Numbered from the stretch's first letter, positions 23,075 through 35,363 are shown. The stretch is DNA of 64,000 bases from Salticus scenicus (GCA_963930645.1 OZ005653.1:109769759-109833758); one strand, 5' to 3'. The notes: generated by a model not told the origin, from the letters alone. Translations and numbers: made by a program.

Positions 23075-23734
23075 CCGGGTGTCCTATAAGTCTGTATATA
23101 TTTAAAAAACAATAAAGTTGAAGAAAACGGGGGATTTCAACTCGATTTGCAAAAAATAAATAAGTAAATAAATAAATAAAATAAATAAATAAATAATAAT
23201 AATAATAGTTAAAATTTTCGTCGGTAGAGGACGATGTATATAAGCAAATAACTAATTTCCTTGAAAAACTATATTTACGCATTTCCTAAGAAATGTTTAC
23301 AAGAACACACAAGTCGTATTCTATGTGTTCGCCAATACCCCAAATTAAAATTTGCAAACGGGATAAACATCACTAATTACAGTTTCATTCGGCAGTTCTT
23401 AACTTAGGGAAAATATCTTCATCAATAATGCTTTATCCACCAAGTCAGCATTGCAAATAAAATATCATGTATGCACATGTACGAAGCTAAATAAAAAGAG
23501 AGCTACGTTAATCGTAAAACCGTGGAATTTGTAGGACTCTGATTTACATATTTCTCTTTACAGTCCCGTGATTTGCCCTCTATCAACGAAAATATATATA
23601 TATATATATTTTCCTTTGCTAAAACAAAAAATCCCTTTCACGTGAATAATCTTTTCGCAAACCGCGTTCAATTCTGTCAATTCTTTCAATTTTAATGAAG
23701 TTTTAAAATGTCAACAGATTTGGGGGACACCCGG
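23075..23734. mobile_element. Non-autonomous element with CCGGGTGTCC ends
   Basis: A 660-bp element. The left end CCGGGTGTCCTATAAGTCTG and right end (reverse-complemented CCGGGTGTCCCCCAAATCTG) are inverted repeats that stay partly alike for about 40 bp. CATA flanks both sides (23071-23074, 23735-23738), a possible 4-bp duplication, though TA duplication cannot be excluded. No coding frame. Confidence 0.8.
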
Positions 23735-23762
23735 CATATATATATATATATATGTATATATA

Positions 23763-24486
23763 CAAGGTATGGCTTTTAATTTCCAGGACTCATAGAATAA
23801 CTCAGAAGAAAAAAAAGTTAAACACGTAGTCATTTAATATGATTCAAAGTAATCCCCATCAGCCGTAATGCACGTCTGTGCTCGACTGTACAAATTTCGG
23901 AAAGCAGTTTTAAAGTCCTCTTTTGGAATGCTCTTTAATACTGAGGTTACGGTTTTCTTGATGGCTTCGACATCCTGAAATCTTGTTCCCTTCATCGAAT
24001 TTTTCAGCTTAGGAAACAGGAAAATGTCTGCAGGTGCTAGGTCTGGAGAGTATGGTGGATGCCGCATCTCAACGACACCATGCTGGGCTAAGAATCCTGC
24101 CTGTGTGTGGATATCCACACCATGCCTGTGTGTGGATCATCTTCGACACTTTCTCGCCCGTCCCGAAAGCGTTTAAACCATTCAAAAGTTCTTAATGCTT
24201 CCTTGCCGTAAACTTGTCTTAACATTTCGTAGGTTTCCGCAGCTGTCTTGCCCAATTTGAAGCAAAATTTAATGTTAATTCTCTGCTCCATTTTCACTTT
24301 GACAATAGGAATTTAAGAGCTACGTTTAAATGCGCCTTTCCAAGAGAACAACTTACTTCAGAATGGCGCCGATTGCACTGCACATGCGCAAGAAAACGCT
24401 CTTGAATATGCAATCACTAGCGCCATCTTCCGGCTTTTCGTTCGCCTACAGTTACGTCAGTCCTGGAAATTAAAAGCCAGACCTTG
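23763..24486 (-). mobile_element. Internally deleted mariner-type transposon
   Basis: A 724-bp element with TA duplications (23761-23762, 24487-24488). The inverted ends share CAAGGT/CTGGCTTTTAATTTC-like sequence over about 28 bp with few mismatches. It is little over half the length of a normal mariner because the middle of the transposase gene is gone. It could still be moved by a full-length relative. Confidence 0.92.
23834..24291 (-). pseudogene. Mariner transposase, middle deleted
   Basis: The N-terminal piece (ATG at 24289-24291, MEQRINIKFCFKLGKTAAET, then FEWFKRFRDGRESVEDDPH) is the mariner paired-type helix-turn-helix domain. The C-terminal piece carries HPPYSPDLAPADIFLFPKLK, the third catalytic Asp of a DD34D core, followed by the normal tail ending YFESY. 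Everything with the first two catalytic Asp residues is missing. The junction at 24099-24137 has a 14-bp direct repeat (GCCTGTGTGTGGAT) and a perfect 16-bp palindrome GTGTGGATATCCACAC at 24105-24120, a sign of slippage or gap-repair error. No transposase can be made. Confidence 0.92.
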
Positions 24487-24492
24487 TATATA

Positions 24493-25156
24493 CAGAGTGA
24501 TTCCGAGGTCATGGAACAAACTTGGAGAGGAAATAGAAACCGTCACAAGGATTCAGAATTGAACTGGAACCCACGTCTCCAAAAGTCATTTTAACGCTTT
24601 AGGAACAATGTACAGTCGGTAACAAAAGTGTCCGAACACTAGCAAAAATTCCTATGCAAAAAAAGTACACTTCGTACGGTTTTGTTAAATAAATCCTTAT
24701 CGAATCATGTTCTTACACTGACTAAGAACAGGATTCGACAAGGTTTTATTAACAAAACCGTATGAAGTGTACTTTTTTTACATAGGAATTTTTGATAGTG
24801 TTCGGAAACTTTTGTTATCGACTGTAATTTGGTCTTGCTTTGATATGTGCGTCTTTCTAAAATGTTGCAACACTTAGAAATGAGTTTTTACTTGCTAGTT
24901 TGCATAAATAATTAAATTTATTTTTATCGATGTGTTTTATCGCAGTGATTGCAATAATACGAATATTGTGCAAGATTTTGCGAAATAGAAAAGCATGCAA
25001 GGTCTTAAAATTTATACAGTAGTCTGAGTTAATAGTATACAATATCCCAAAACATCCAGTTCTTAATGAATTAAAATGATGTTTGGGGACATGCTATACA
25101 ATTCTAAATCCTTGCGATCCTTTAAGTTTGTCCTATGACCTCGGAATCGCCCTTTG
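24493..25156. mobile_element. MITE with GATTCCGAGGTCAT ends
   Basis: Inverted ends CAGAGTGATTCCGAGGTCAT on the left and CAAAGGGCGATTCCGAGGTC on the right (reverse-complemented), each next to TA. They stay partly alike to ACAAACTT. There is no frame. Only six bases of TATATA separate it from the mariner element on its left. A second palindromic element sits inside. Confidence 0.85.
24613..24824. mobile_element. Palindromic MITE nested in the previous element
   Basis: 212 bp, nearly a perfect inverted repeat end to end: CAGTCGGTAACAAAAGTGTC on the left matches the right end CAGTCGATAACAAAAGTTTC (reverse-complemented), and the arms continue to pair through AAGTACACTTCGTACGG and CTTATCGAATC. TA duplications lie at 24611-24612 and 24825-24826. 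The insertion therefore came after the outer element. Confidence 0.92.
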
Positions 25157-25584
25157 TATATATATATATATATATATAGAAATATATAAATGTAGAAATA
25201 TATAAACAAATGAATGAAATTAAACCCCAAAAACACTGAGATCTTCATCAGGGAGGCCCCTCAGTGTAGGGGTGAACGAGAAGTTTCTGAAAGGACAGTA
25301 GCTATAAGTTAATAACTATCCTTAGCCCCCAACTTCTCACCAAACAGAAAACCACCAATAACGGAAGAGAAATCAAACCTACATATAATGTATAAATCTA
25401 CTAAAAATTTTTTATAAAATTATCAAATTGTAAAAGTTACAAAATTACATCAATTCATTTAAAAAAATATACAATACAATAAAGAATTACTGAAGGTAAA
25501 CAAGAAAGTATAGAATGAAATAAAAATATAACCCTTCATCTGGAAAACAAACTATCTTCGGCCGACGGAGCTACTCGTCGGTAC

Positions 25585-26160
25585 TTAAATATCGCCCTTG
25601 AATGAGGAAGTAGAACAAACCGAGATATGAAAACTCTGGAAACTCACAGTTAAAAATTGGGACGGGTAACAGTTAATTTGCAAGGTACTTTTTAAGTCTT
25701 CAAGAGCATATTTTAAATCTTCTTCATTATTGCAGATAATACGAATTCTTTTAAGCTGTGCGAACATAATATTTTTATAAACTTTTCTACTGATATTTGA
25801 AAACCAATTAGTAAGACTATTAACTTTAAAATTAAAATCCTTTCTTTTATCATATAATCGAATGAGCCATTTATCTTCATTTCTCTTTATATTTAAATCT
25901 AGGAAAGAAATTTTATCAGTATCTGTACGGTTTAAAATTAATTCTTAAGTATATATTTTTCCAGAAATATTTTCGAAACAATTACAGTTAAAAACTATTA
26001 AATCATCAATATATCTGAAGAAAGTAATATTTATAAAAAAAAATTCGAAAAAATATATAAATAAATTTGCGAAAGCACTCGAAAAACTCGTTCCCATTGG
26101 GATCCCCCTCCGCTGTAAAAAGCAATCTTTCCCGTTAAACAAAACGTTTTCAAAAATACA
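25585..26160 (-). pseudogene. Reverse transcriptase C-terminal fragment (left half)
   Basis: One frame on the minus strand, broken by a single TAA at 25945-25947. It holds RT motif B (GIPMGTSFSSAFANLFIYFF), the catalytic FRYIDDLIVF, then after the stop KISFLDLNIK, the LIRLYDKRKDFNFKV block and a tail of about 80 residues ending FKGDI. Motif A and the N-terminal part are absent, so the copy is 5'-truncated. Order and motifs (xYIDDL, SFLDLNI, LYDKRxDFxFxV) match the plus-strand gene at 52.6-54.1 kb. No endonuclease is seen after the RT. It resembles Penelope-like reverse transcriptases in motif B and C, but I cannot place it firmly. Confidence 0.82.
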
Positions 26161-26265
26161 AAACCTGGATTAATAATTACTGGATTAATCTTATCAGGTT
26201 TTGTATTTTTGAAAACGTTTTGTTTGACGGGAAAGATTACTTTTTACAGCGGAGGGGGATCCCAA

Positions 26266-26450
26266 TAGTGAAGAAGATTTAAAATAAATTATTAATGAAG
26301 AAAATTTAAAATATGCTCTTGAAGACTTAAAAAGTACCTTGCAAATTAACTGTTACCCGTCCCAATTTTTAACTGTGAGTTTCCAGAGTTTTCCTATCTC
26401 GGTTTGTTCTACTTCCTGATTCAAGGGCGATATTTCAGTACCGACGAGTA
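26266..26450 (+). pseudogene. Reverse transcriptase tail fragment (right half)
   Basis: On the plus strand the frame reads EENLKYALEDLKSTLQINCY and SQFLTVSFQSFPISVCSTS, the same tail as the minus-strand copy, then a TGA stop where the other reads on. A short duplication of GAAGA(A)GATTTAAAAT lies at its start, next to the internal deletion. Only the extreme C-terminus remains. Confidence 0.82.
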
Positions 26451-26855
26451 GCCCCCGTCGGCCGAAAATAGTTTGTTTTCCAGATGAAGGGTTGTATTTT
26501 TATTTCATTCTACACTTTCTTGTTTACCTTCAGTAATTCTTTATTGTATTGTATATATTTTTTAATGAATTTATGTAATTTTGTAACTTTTGCAATTTGG
26601 ATAATTTTATAAAAAATTTTTAGTAGTTTTATGCATTATATGTAGGTTTGATTTATCTTCAGTTATTGGTGGTTTTCTGTTTGGTGGGCAGTTGGGGGCT
26701 AAGGATAGTTATTAGCTTATAGCTACTGTCCTTTCGGAAACTTCTCGTTCACCCCTACACTGAGGGGCCTCCCTGATGAAGATCTCAGTGTTTTTTGGGG
26801 TTTAATTTCATTCATTTGTTTATATATTTATGCATTTATATATTCCTACATCTAA

Positions 26856-28530
26856 GTTTTGCGTTTCCTTTCGCTGCAATTTTGCGCATTGGTTTGTAAT
26901 TCTCCGATTGGTTTTTCTAATCTGTAAAACTTATATATTTATAAATTCCTGTCAATAGTTTTCTATATATATATATGTATATATATACATGTGTGTGTTT
27001 GTGTGTGATTTTTTGACAAAATTTTCTATTAAGCACCCATTTTTTATATAAAAATAAAATCTCTATATTACTAAATCTTGAAAATAAAACGACTTTGGTA
27101 ATATTTACCTTCTCTAAGTAATATTTTTACAAATATATTTTTTATTTAAAACAACAGATATTAAATTTCTACGGTTTAAACTTTAAACTTTATTATTGTT
27201 ATTTTTTAGAATGTTCCTTTTTCTTAGTGGGATAAGTAACAGATCGTCATGGTCATCCAATATTCTACGTGTAAAATTATTTAAAGAATTATACATTATC
27301 TAATGGTTATTTGTAAATTTCGTTTTCACATTTTGAAAATACAAATTATTAAAGTCGTACTCATTTTCCAAACATTTATTTATAATTTTATTTATTTATT
27401 ATTATTATTATTATTTTTTTTTTTTGAGTTTTGAGTTTAAAAATGCAAAATTTCACGAAATGCATTAGTCTCATTTTTTAGCTGTAACATGAAATATTAA
27501 AATTTAGAAAAATCAGTTTTGGGGAAACGTGTACTAATATAACGGTTGTGAATGTTCTGAATGTGGAAAACGGAATTAAAAAAAAAAAAAATAGGTAATG
27601 AATAATTTCGTAAGTAAATTTCGCCTTAGGCTTATATACGATTTTTTGACTAGAGACAAGGAAATCGGAAGAGGGAGGGAGAAGTTTTAAACGGTTTAAT
27701 TTTGTTTGGAAGAATGTTTATGGGATGTTTGGAAGGATGTTATGCATGTGCCACAATTTTAAGAAATGAATTTTTGCTCATTTTCTATGAACTTAAGTTT
27801 TGCATGAATTTATAACTCCAATGACAATGCATTCTCAAGTACTAACGGATTAAGTTTCTGGGAGTCCTAAACCTCCAACATCAGTTCATTTTTTTTTTTT
27901 TTTTTTTTCGAAAATTAACCCACTTTTATTCGCCCTACTGAGTTGAAAATTTGAAAATATATATATAACTCATACATCAATACAAGCTTAAGTGTTAATG
28001 GAATTAAAAGATTTGAGGGCCTGAGTATCCGAATCCAATTCATTTTATTATTATTATTATTATTATTATTTTCGAAATTCAATCTACTTTTTATCATAAG
28101 ATTAATGCATATTATTTACTTGGAGATTTTAGTACACTTTTAAAATGCATGTTTATAAAATTTTCTTAATTGTGTCTCACTATTTCGTATGCATAAGCAA
28201 GTCCTAAATTAAAATTAATAATAATACTTAAATACGTAATGATTAATTATCAAATAATAATAATATGCAATTAATAATAAATACATATTAGATTGCAAGT
28301 TAGATGCAGTTAAGAAATAAATTTGAAGAAACAAAAATATTTAAATATCTTCTCGTATAATAAAATGTAAGTTTTCCTAATTTCTAATTTTTGCATAATA
28401 TTTATTAAAACTTTTTAGCATATAAATTAACATTTGAAAAGTAATGTGAATTTATTTTATTTGACATTAATTTTTTCCCTTCTCTATTTTCCTTTTCCTT
28501 CTTTATTTTCATTTTCCTCCTCCTCCTCCT

Positions 28531-28565
<35 letters not shown>

Positions 28566-28908
28566 TCCCTTACGAAACAATGACTGTGTTCGTAACAAAA
28601 AACATTACAATATTTAAACAGCGGCATTAAGCAAAAAACAGTCATTCATTTTAGTAATATATCTTCAACATATTATGATTTTTTTTTTTTTCTATCAAGA
28701 GGATACGTGATTCTAAACGTGTTGGCAAAATTCCAGATATACTTAGCAGGTTCAATGATCGTTTTAGAGTAATTCAGAATAGCTTTCTCTTAAATGCAAT
28801 ATCCGAATGCATATTTAAATGTTTCATTCCATTAATCAAATATCTAAGTATTTCTAATGTACATTATTAATTAAAATTTAATTAAATATATTTAAGTAGT
28901 ATTACAAA

Positions 28909-28939
<31 letters not shown>

Positions 28940-29308
28940 ATAGATATATATACATATAACAGTAGATTTTCAATTTACAAGTTTTAGATATTACTTTATA
29001 TTTTAACATGAAAATATATAAGGTTTTCTTAAATGATATTTAAATATATAAAAAATAATATTATTAAGTTTTTATTACCATATTATTTTTAATTAATATG
29101 TACTATAAGAATATTAATATGTATTAAAAAAATGCGGTTATTTTAATAGCAACATTTTAATCTACAATTAAAAATACGGGCATCATTAGACTTTATTATA
29201 TTTTCTGATAAATACAACGAATTACTTAAAATTATTTTAATTTTAATGTCAAAATAAGAAATAGAGTAGTTTTTTTTTGTTTGTTTGTTTCTTGTTTGTT
29301 TATTTCAG
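26856..29308. other. AT-rich DNA, no gene seen
   Basis: Contains (TTA)n near 27398-27415 and 28048-28070, a poly-T run at 28531-28564 and a TATAGA-type microsatellite at 28911-28952. No supportable gene. Confidence 0.55.
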
Positions 29309-29990
29309 GACAATGAATATGATCTCCAAAGAGCAATCTATAAACTGAATAAAATATGTCAAACTTATAACATGAAGATATCAATAAATAAAACAAAAAC
29401 GACGGCTTTTAAAGGCAAAAGGCCTACAAGATCTAAAATCGTCTAGGATAATAAAATAATAGAACAAGTCTCAGACTTTAAGTATTTGGAATTTGATACC
29501 TCATATTACAAAAATAAAGACTTACGAAAAAGACTGCATAAATTCCAATATATTTGCGGAGCTTTGTACAGAATCATAAAAAATAAGACACATAGAGAAA
29601 CTCAGTTAAACTTCTACAAAGTAATGGAAACACCGACACTGCTATACGGATCGGAGACCTGGACTATTAACACCAAAGAACAATCCAGGATACCTGCTTT
29701 GTAAAAGAAGTTTTTGAGAGCTGTAAAGAAATGTAGAAGAATGGACCGACTAACTAATGATTCCATACGATCCGACTTAAAAATATACAACATCAACCAA
29801 AAAATAATACTATGAAGATAAATGGAAAGACCACATGGAGCGAATGAGCAAAGAACGACTACCAAAAAAGCTGATGAAACACAAACCTAGAGGCTACCGA
29901 GACCAGAGCAGACCTATGCTCCGTTGGATTGATCAATGGGACCGGAACAGACTGATAACCTAATCCATGCTATAGATGATAATGATGATG
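29309..29990 (+). pseudogene. LINE 3' fragment (end of reverse transcriptase ORF)
   Basis: The plus strand encodes the region C-terminal to the RT palm of an endonuclease-type LINE: DNEYDLQRAIYKLNKIC, MKISINKTKTTAFKGK, then FKYLEFDTSYYKNKDLRKRL, and the typical TPTLLYGSETWTINTKEQ. Stops occur at about 29443, at 29702-29704 and later; the frame shifts before the distal HMERM/RLRW-like part. It ends in a short GATGAT tail at about 29977-29991. The 5' part is missing, as usual for target-primed insertion. A dead copy. Confidence 0.85.
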
Positions 29991-30257
29991 ATTTGTTTGT
30001 TTGTTTCTAGTATTTAAATATATATAAATATATGTTCTGCGTTAACTAAATATATTTTCAAGTGATATGTATCATGTTTGTTACGAATAATAGCCCTCAT
30101 ATGCTAAATGAAAGTATTACAAAGATTTATTCATTTAAAAACAATGTATTAAATCATTATAAACCTTTGAAATAAGAAATAATCAAGTTCATTTTTAATT
30201 TAATTTGTATTAACTCTATGTAGTTATTGAAAAATAAGTACTGTTTGTTTATATATA

Positions 30258-30483
30258 CCAGATGATCAAAAGTCACAGAAATCATCAAAGAATCCATTAT
30301 TCGAAAAATTACTGACTACAGATCTATGCGGTTTTCACTAAAATGTACAGTTTTTTTTTTTTTTTTTTTTTGAGAAAAAATATTGCTAACATCTTTCACC
30401 AACAAAAAGCACTATATTCGCAGTATCCTCTATTATTTTAAACAGATCCGTCTGATCAAATCACACCATACTGCAAGTACTCA

Positions 30484-30519
<36 letters not shown>

Positions 30520-30638
30520 GAGACTTTGCTATCGGAAACGTCTGACGGTCATTACATTGAGTCTTTATAGTCGTATTTACATTGATTAATGTACTGCGCC
30601 TCTGTAAAAAAAGTAAATTTACTATTATATCGCTACCT

Positions 30639-30679
<41 letters not shown>

Positions 30680-32160
30680 AGCATTGTATTTTTGCAATTG
30701 CAGGATTCAACTTTTTTTTCTGTTGGATTTTATAAAGGCTTCAACTCTTCAAACTTAAAATGTGTTTAATTTTTCACACTTAAAATTTCATTTCATGCAT
30801 AATCAAATTTGGTGGTATCATTAATTTTAATAAATTCTAAAGATTAAATAAAAAAACTATGTAAAATAAATAAATAAATAAAATAAATTTAATAATAATA
30901 ACAACAACAACAATAATAATAAATAATTCACCAATAATCGTAATGTCTAAATCATGACATGTTGGCCTTTCGATGAGATTGTTTAAGATTAAACATTATA
31001 CTAAGCTACAGTAAACATTAGTTCACGTAGGATGGCGCTTGCTCACGTTGCGTTGAAAGTTAAATATAAACTAAAATTTAAAAATGATTAATGTTAAATT
31101 TAAATAACCTTTTTAAAAATCACTTTTTTATATAGTTATTAGCTTTTAAAGATTAATAACTATCGCTTAATGCATTCAATTTTTGCATTTCAGTAGCACA
31201 TAAATCGATTAATCATTTCTTTATTTTTAATCTTTTCTTTTTACTAATGATAACAATGACTACAATAATGTATAGCATTTACTCATTGATACCTTTCCAT
31301 TCACATCTCTTATACTACGAAAGCATGTGTTTTAAAAGAAATTATATGAAATTCCAGTAACGCGGTGGTGTTACATTAAATGATTTGTTCTTAAATTTCA
31401 CTGCAATTATTTTGTTTTGCATATTAAAGTATATGTGCACATTGAAATATTGCTTTTAATTTTCAAATACGCTGTCAAATATATCACTTTCATTAAGCTT
31501 ATATTATGTACTGAAATATATTTATTTCAATGAATTATTCTATCTTTTGCGTCACGCATTGAAAATGCAAGCAAATAAATATTGTGCTGCAAAGAAAAAA
31601 AAATTGTGAATTTTTTTTCAGTTTTGAATGGCGTGACGCAAAAGATAGAATAATTCATTGACATAAATATATTTCAGTACATAATATAAGTTTAATGAAA
31701 GTGATATATTTGACAGCGTATATGACAAAAGCAATATTTCAATGTGCACATATACTTTAATATGCAAAACAAAATAATTGCAGTGAAATTTAAAAACAAA
31801 TCATTTAATGTAACACCACTGCGTTACTGGAATTTCATATAATTTCTTTTAAAACACATGCTTTCGTAGTATAAGAGATGTGAATGGAAAGGTATCAATG
31901 AGTAAATGCTATATATTATTTTATGTTGAAAATAACGTTTACACTGTAAATATAAATAAAAGGAAAAAGCAAATTCAAATAAGAAAATCTATGTATAATT
32001 TAATTAATATCAAAGCGTCACTGAAAATTTGATATTATTTTAAAGACCCGTATTTCTAATTCTTATAGCCATAAAGTACAGTGCAGCGTCACAAACTTTT
32101 AACCCGTCAAGGGTTTTTTTTATTGATATATATATATTCTGTGAATTTTTGATCACCCGG
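30258..32160. mobile_element. 1.9-kb TIR element
   Basis: Ends CCAGATGATCAAAAGTCACA on the left and CCGGGTGATCAAAAATTCAC on the right (reverse-complemented), each flanked by TA (30256-30257, 32161-32162). No transposase frame. The interior has (TAA)n at 30643-30677, poly-T runs and, near the right end, a long inverted repeat that is probably a separate insertion. Confidence 0.75.
31273..31911. repeat. Long hairpin, ~285-bp arms
   Basis: Left arm 31273-31557 and right arm 31631-31911 are inverted copies with only a handful of differences, around a 73-nt loop. The outer ends read TAGCATTTACTCATTGATAC and its complement; the inner ends are TTTTGCGTCACGC and GCGTGACGCAAAA. No coding frame. It behaves as a MITE-like foldback nested in the larger TIR element. 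Confidence 0.92.
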
Positions 32161-32162
32161 TA

Positions 32163-32745
32163 TACATAAAGTAAAATATTTTGAAGTTAAATGCAACTAG
32201 AAAGCAAAAAAAAATAGAAAATAACGTGGCCCATTACATCTTACAAGAGAAGAAAATTTGAACTACTGTAGCTCAAAAAACGAAAATTTTAAAAAAAAAG
32301 GAAAATTACAAAAATATACAAAAATAAAATATATGTATGTATATATACATTCAAGCATATTTTTCTAAAAATACATTTTATGGTTTGTATAATTTTTATA
32401 TGCTAATGATATAGAAATAATTTAGTTTAATTATACACACAAGAAGCTTATAATTTGAAGCATTCTGTTTCGGATCTTGCCACATAATTCAATTTTAATA
32501 ATGACTTTCTTAAATTTCTTAGAAAAAGTTTTCTTGAATTCTCCATGGGCTTCAGTAATGTTCTTTTATCTCATTTGTCGCGATAAACAATTGTAGAAAT
32601 AAAGAAATATCTTCTTTTCGAAGAATAATGGTTCTTCTCTTCTCTTTTATAAATTTAGAGATACTTATTAAAAAAAAAAAAAAAAAAAAAAACAGTCAAC
32701 TTCAAATCAGGAGAACATTATTTTTCTACAATGTCAAAGAACTCA

Positions 32746-32776
<31 letters not shown>

Positions 32777-33450
32777 CGCTTAGTTTATTTTATTATTTTA
32801 GCTTATTTATTTAAAATTATTTTATTTTTATTATTATTATTACTATTTTTCGCGATTGTATAGAAAAAAATATTTGTATTCGAAGCAACATAAGTTAATG
32901 ACGTTTATTTTTTTCAGCTAAATAATCCAAAGTAAAAAAAAAAAAAAAAAAAAACAGGAATTTAAAATGAAATAAAATAAAATAAAAATAAAATATATTA
33001 TTTTTTCAGATCAATCATAATACACTGGTTCTGAAATTTATCTCTCACAGTCCTGGTCCAAATATAAAGATTACATAATTGTTATCTTCGCCGAAATGTA
33101 GCATTATTCTTTTTCGGCAAAGTGAAGTTTTATATACATCGGGTTATATATATATCGGGAACAATTTATCTCAGCCTTTGGTTTTATACATCTGGATTTT
33201 TTTTTTCGATTTCAGTGTTAAAATTATAATTATTTTAAAATTAATAGTTTTTGCAATTATTAGTTAAAACATCAAATTTATAAGATAGTTTATTATCGAG
33301 TTTCAGAAAAGGGGCATTATGCAATGCATTTTTTAATACATTCGTTAAAACATCATTGTTACAATGATTTTAAGTCATGGATTAATATAATGATCCTATT
33401 TTCGCTAAATATTTTTGTTATATATGTATAAAATAATATATTGATTATGG

Positions 33451-33481
<31 letters not shown>

Positions 33482-33483
33482 TA

Positions 33484-33529
<46 letters not shown>

Positions 33530-34964
33530 TTATTTTTTTAATTAGTATAATAAAAGTAAATTTTATTAGAAAAAAAATCGAATATTTTTTTGACGTTATA
33601 AGTAAGATTCTGATTAACTTGAGCTATAGGATAAGAGTCGCAATAAAACTCCAGGAACAGTAAACCTTAGGCCGTGAGGAAATAAGAATCAATAATTTTG
33701 CAGCAATCATCTTTATTTAATCAGCATGAAAATCAAGAAAGTCTATAATAAAAAGTATTTCCAAATGTCTATTATAAAGTTTAACAGACATACAGAGGGT
33801 TAGATGAGAGAGAGAGGGCTTCGCGAATTCGTTGTTTTTACAACAGTAGTTAACGAGAGAATCTACAGTTGACTGAGTCCAATCCAGACCGGACTCTTGG
33901 ATTACGCCAAGATTTTTGAAAAAGTGCCAAATTTTATAGCCAAAGCAAATCCATTGTTTCTAGATCAAATTAATATAAATATTTTGAATTTAGCAAGACC
34001 GTTACAGAACTAACGCCAATCATCTACGCCAAATTTTATCGCCAGAAAAACGTTGAATAAAAGCGTCATAAAGTCTGTGAAATATTGCACATCCTGCCAT
34101 AAAAAAAATATAATTACTCTTTAATGATATCATAATGTAAATTATAGCCTAATTTATTTATAACAAAGTGGACTTGCGCAATTTTAAAGAATGAAAATGT
34201 AATTATGTATGCAACGGTTTATACTGAAAATAATATTATTTTTTATATTTTATTTATTAAATGATTCAGAAGAGCTTATAATTCTGAGAGATGTCATTAA
34301 AAAGGAATATGTTTTTGTTCTCAGAAGATTTATTAATAGCATAAGGGATAAAGTATTATTAGAATTAAGATATTTATTATAGACAAAAGCGAATAAATAA
34401 AAGTAATTTAGAATTTCGTTATCTATTTTTATTAGCCATTTAATTTATTGAAAATATAATAATTACTTATTGCCTTTATTTAAAGTTATAATTAAAACTC
34501 ATATATGTGAAGGAACGACTTCACAGACGTATTTTTTTTTTCTTAAGTTATTTAGGTTGAGTTCGTTTAAGATCACAACAGAGATATGCATTGGTCAACT
34601 GGTGATGGTGTAGGATTTTTTTCATGGTGCAGCACGTAGACGTAGCATCTTATTCGCATATTTCGCTTAAATGTATGGCTGACACAACTGAGTAATTCCC
34701 TGAGGTATTATTTTACTGAACATGACAGGCGTCGCATCCACGGCAAATTTTGCATTTATTTAACAAAAAACTAAAAATTAAAAGTAAGTTAATTCTTTTA
34801 GAGTTAATAGAATTAAAAAAAAAATGTTTAATGACTTTATAAAAAATTGAATAAATGACTTGTATTAGTAAATAAATAAATAAATAAATAAAATAAATAA
34901 ATATTAACAAAAATGATGTGAACAATAATGCAACAAATTACGAGACAAATATAAAATAAATAAT

Positions 34965-35007
<43 letters not shown>

Positions 35008-35235
35008 TGAATCATAGAGTTCATTTATCAATGTGCATAAATGTTTTAAAGTAATAATGACGTGAATTTCTGTGAGATGCATAATTTATTTTTTTATAAT
35101 TACTAATTGTTCACTTTTAAGAACTCGTAATTTTTTTTGGCAACAATTAAATTGTAGCTAATATATTTATGGCTATTTTAACGCCATTAGGATATTGTTA
35201 TTTTCATATTTTAATTAATTATAAGAAAACTAAAC
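32163..35235. other. AT-rich DNA, no gene seen
   Basis: Homopolymer runs (32668-32690, 32748-32773, 32934-32954, 34971-35004) and microsatellites: (AT)n at 33450-33476 and (ATT)n at 33486-33525. Two more complex stretches (33790-34100 and 34560-34745) have no good frame or repeat end that I can see. Confidence 0.5.
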
Positions 35236-35363
35236 AAAAATTCGAAAATCGGACTTTGAAGTACTGTTTTGTCATCGGGTTCTGTGCTATTGCAAAAGTT
35301 TCAAATGTCTAGCTAGAAGGGAAGTTAGTTAATATTCGATTGCAAGATTTCTACCGGACAAAC
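35236..35363 (-). repeat. Single unit of the 17-kb satellite
   Basis: The reverse complement reads ATCTTGCAATCG, then TAACTAACTTCCCTTCTAGC and TAGACATTTGAAACTTTTGC, matching the satellite unit of 17165-17850. The copy is isolated and diverged, so the satellite sequence also occurs dispersed. Confidence 0.75.

Larger units (their letters stand above)
25196..26855. mobile_element. Head-to-head inverted pair of truncated reverse-transcriptase elements
   Basis: The left half (25196 to about 26170) is a minus-strand 3' end of a retroelement. The right half (about 26180 to 26855) is the same 3' end on the plus strand, with some 350 bp deleted after GGAGGGGGATCCCAATAG. They meet at a short spacer around 26158-26200. 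Both outer ends carry the same 3' region, with an ACACTGAG/CTCAGTGT hairpin (25233-25267 and 26757-26791) and the same CATTCATTTG-type terminus. The coding part is a reverse transcriptase with GIPMGTSFSSAFANL and FRYIDDL. Confidence 0.85.

Noticed and set aside
25230..26795. Hammerhead ribozyme in the RT element, suggested by CCTGATGA and GGAAAC
   Set aside because: The order could fit a permuted form, but the bases next to CTGATGA and GAAA cannot form stem II and no GTC/GTH cleavage site is placed correctly.
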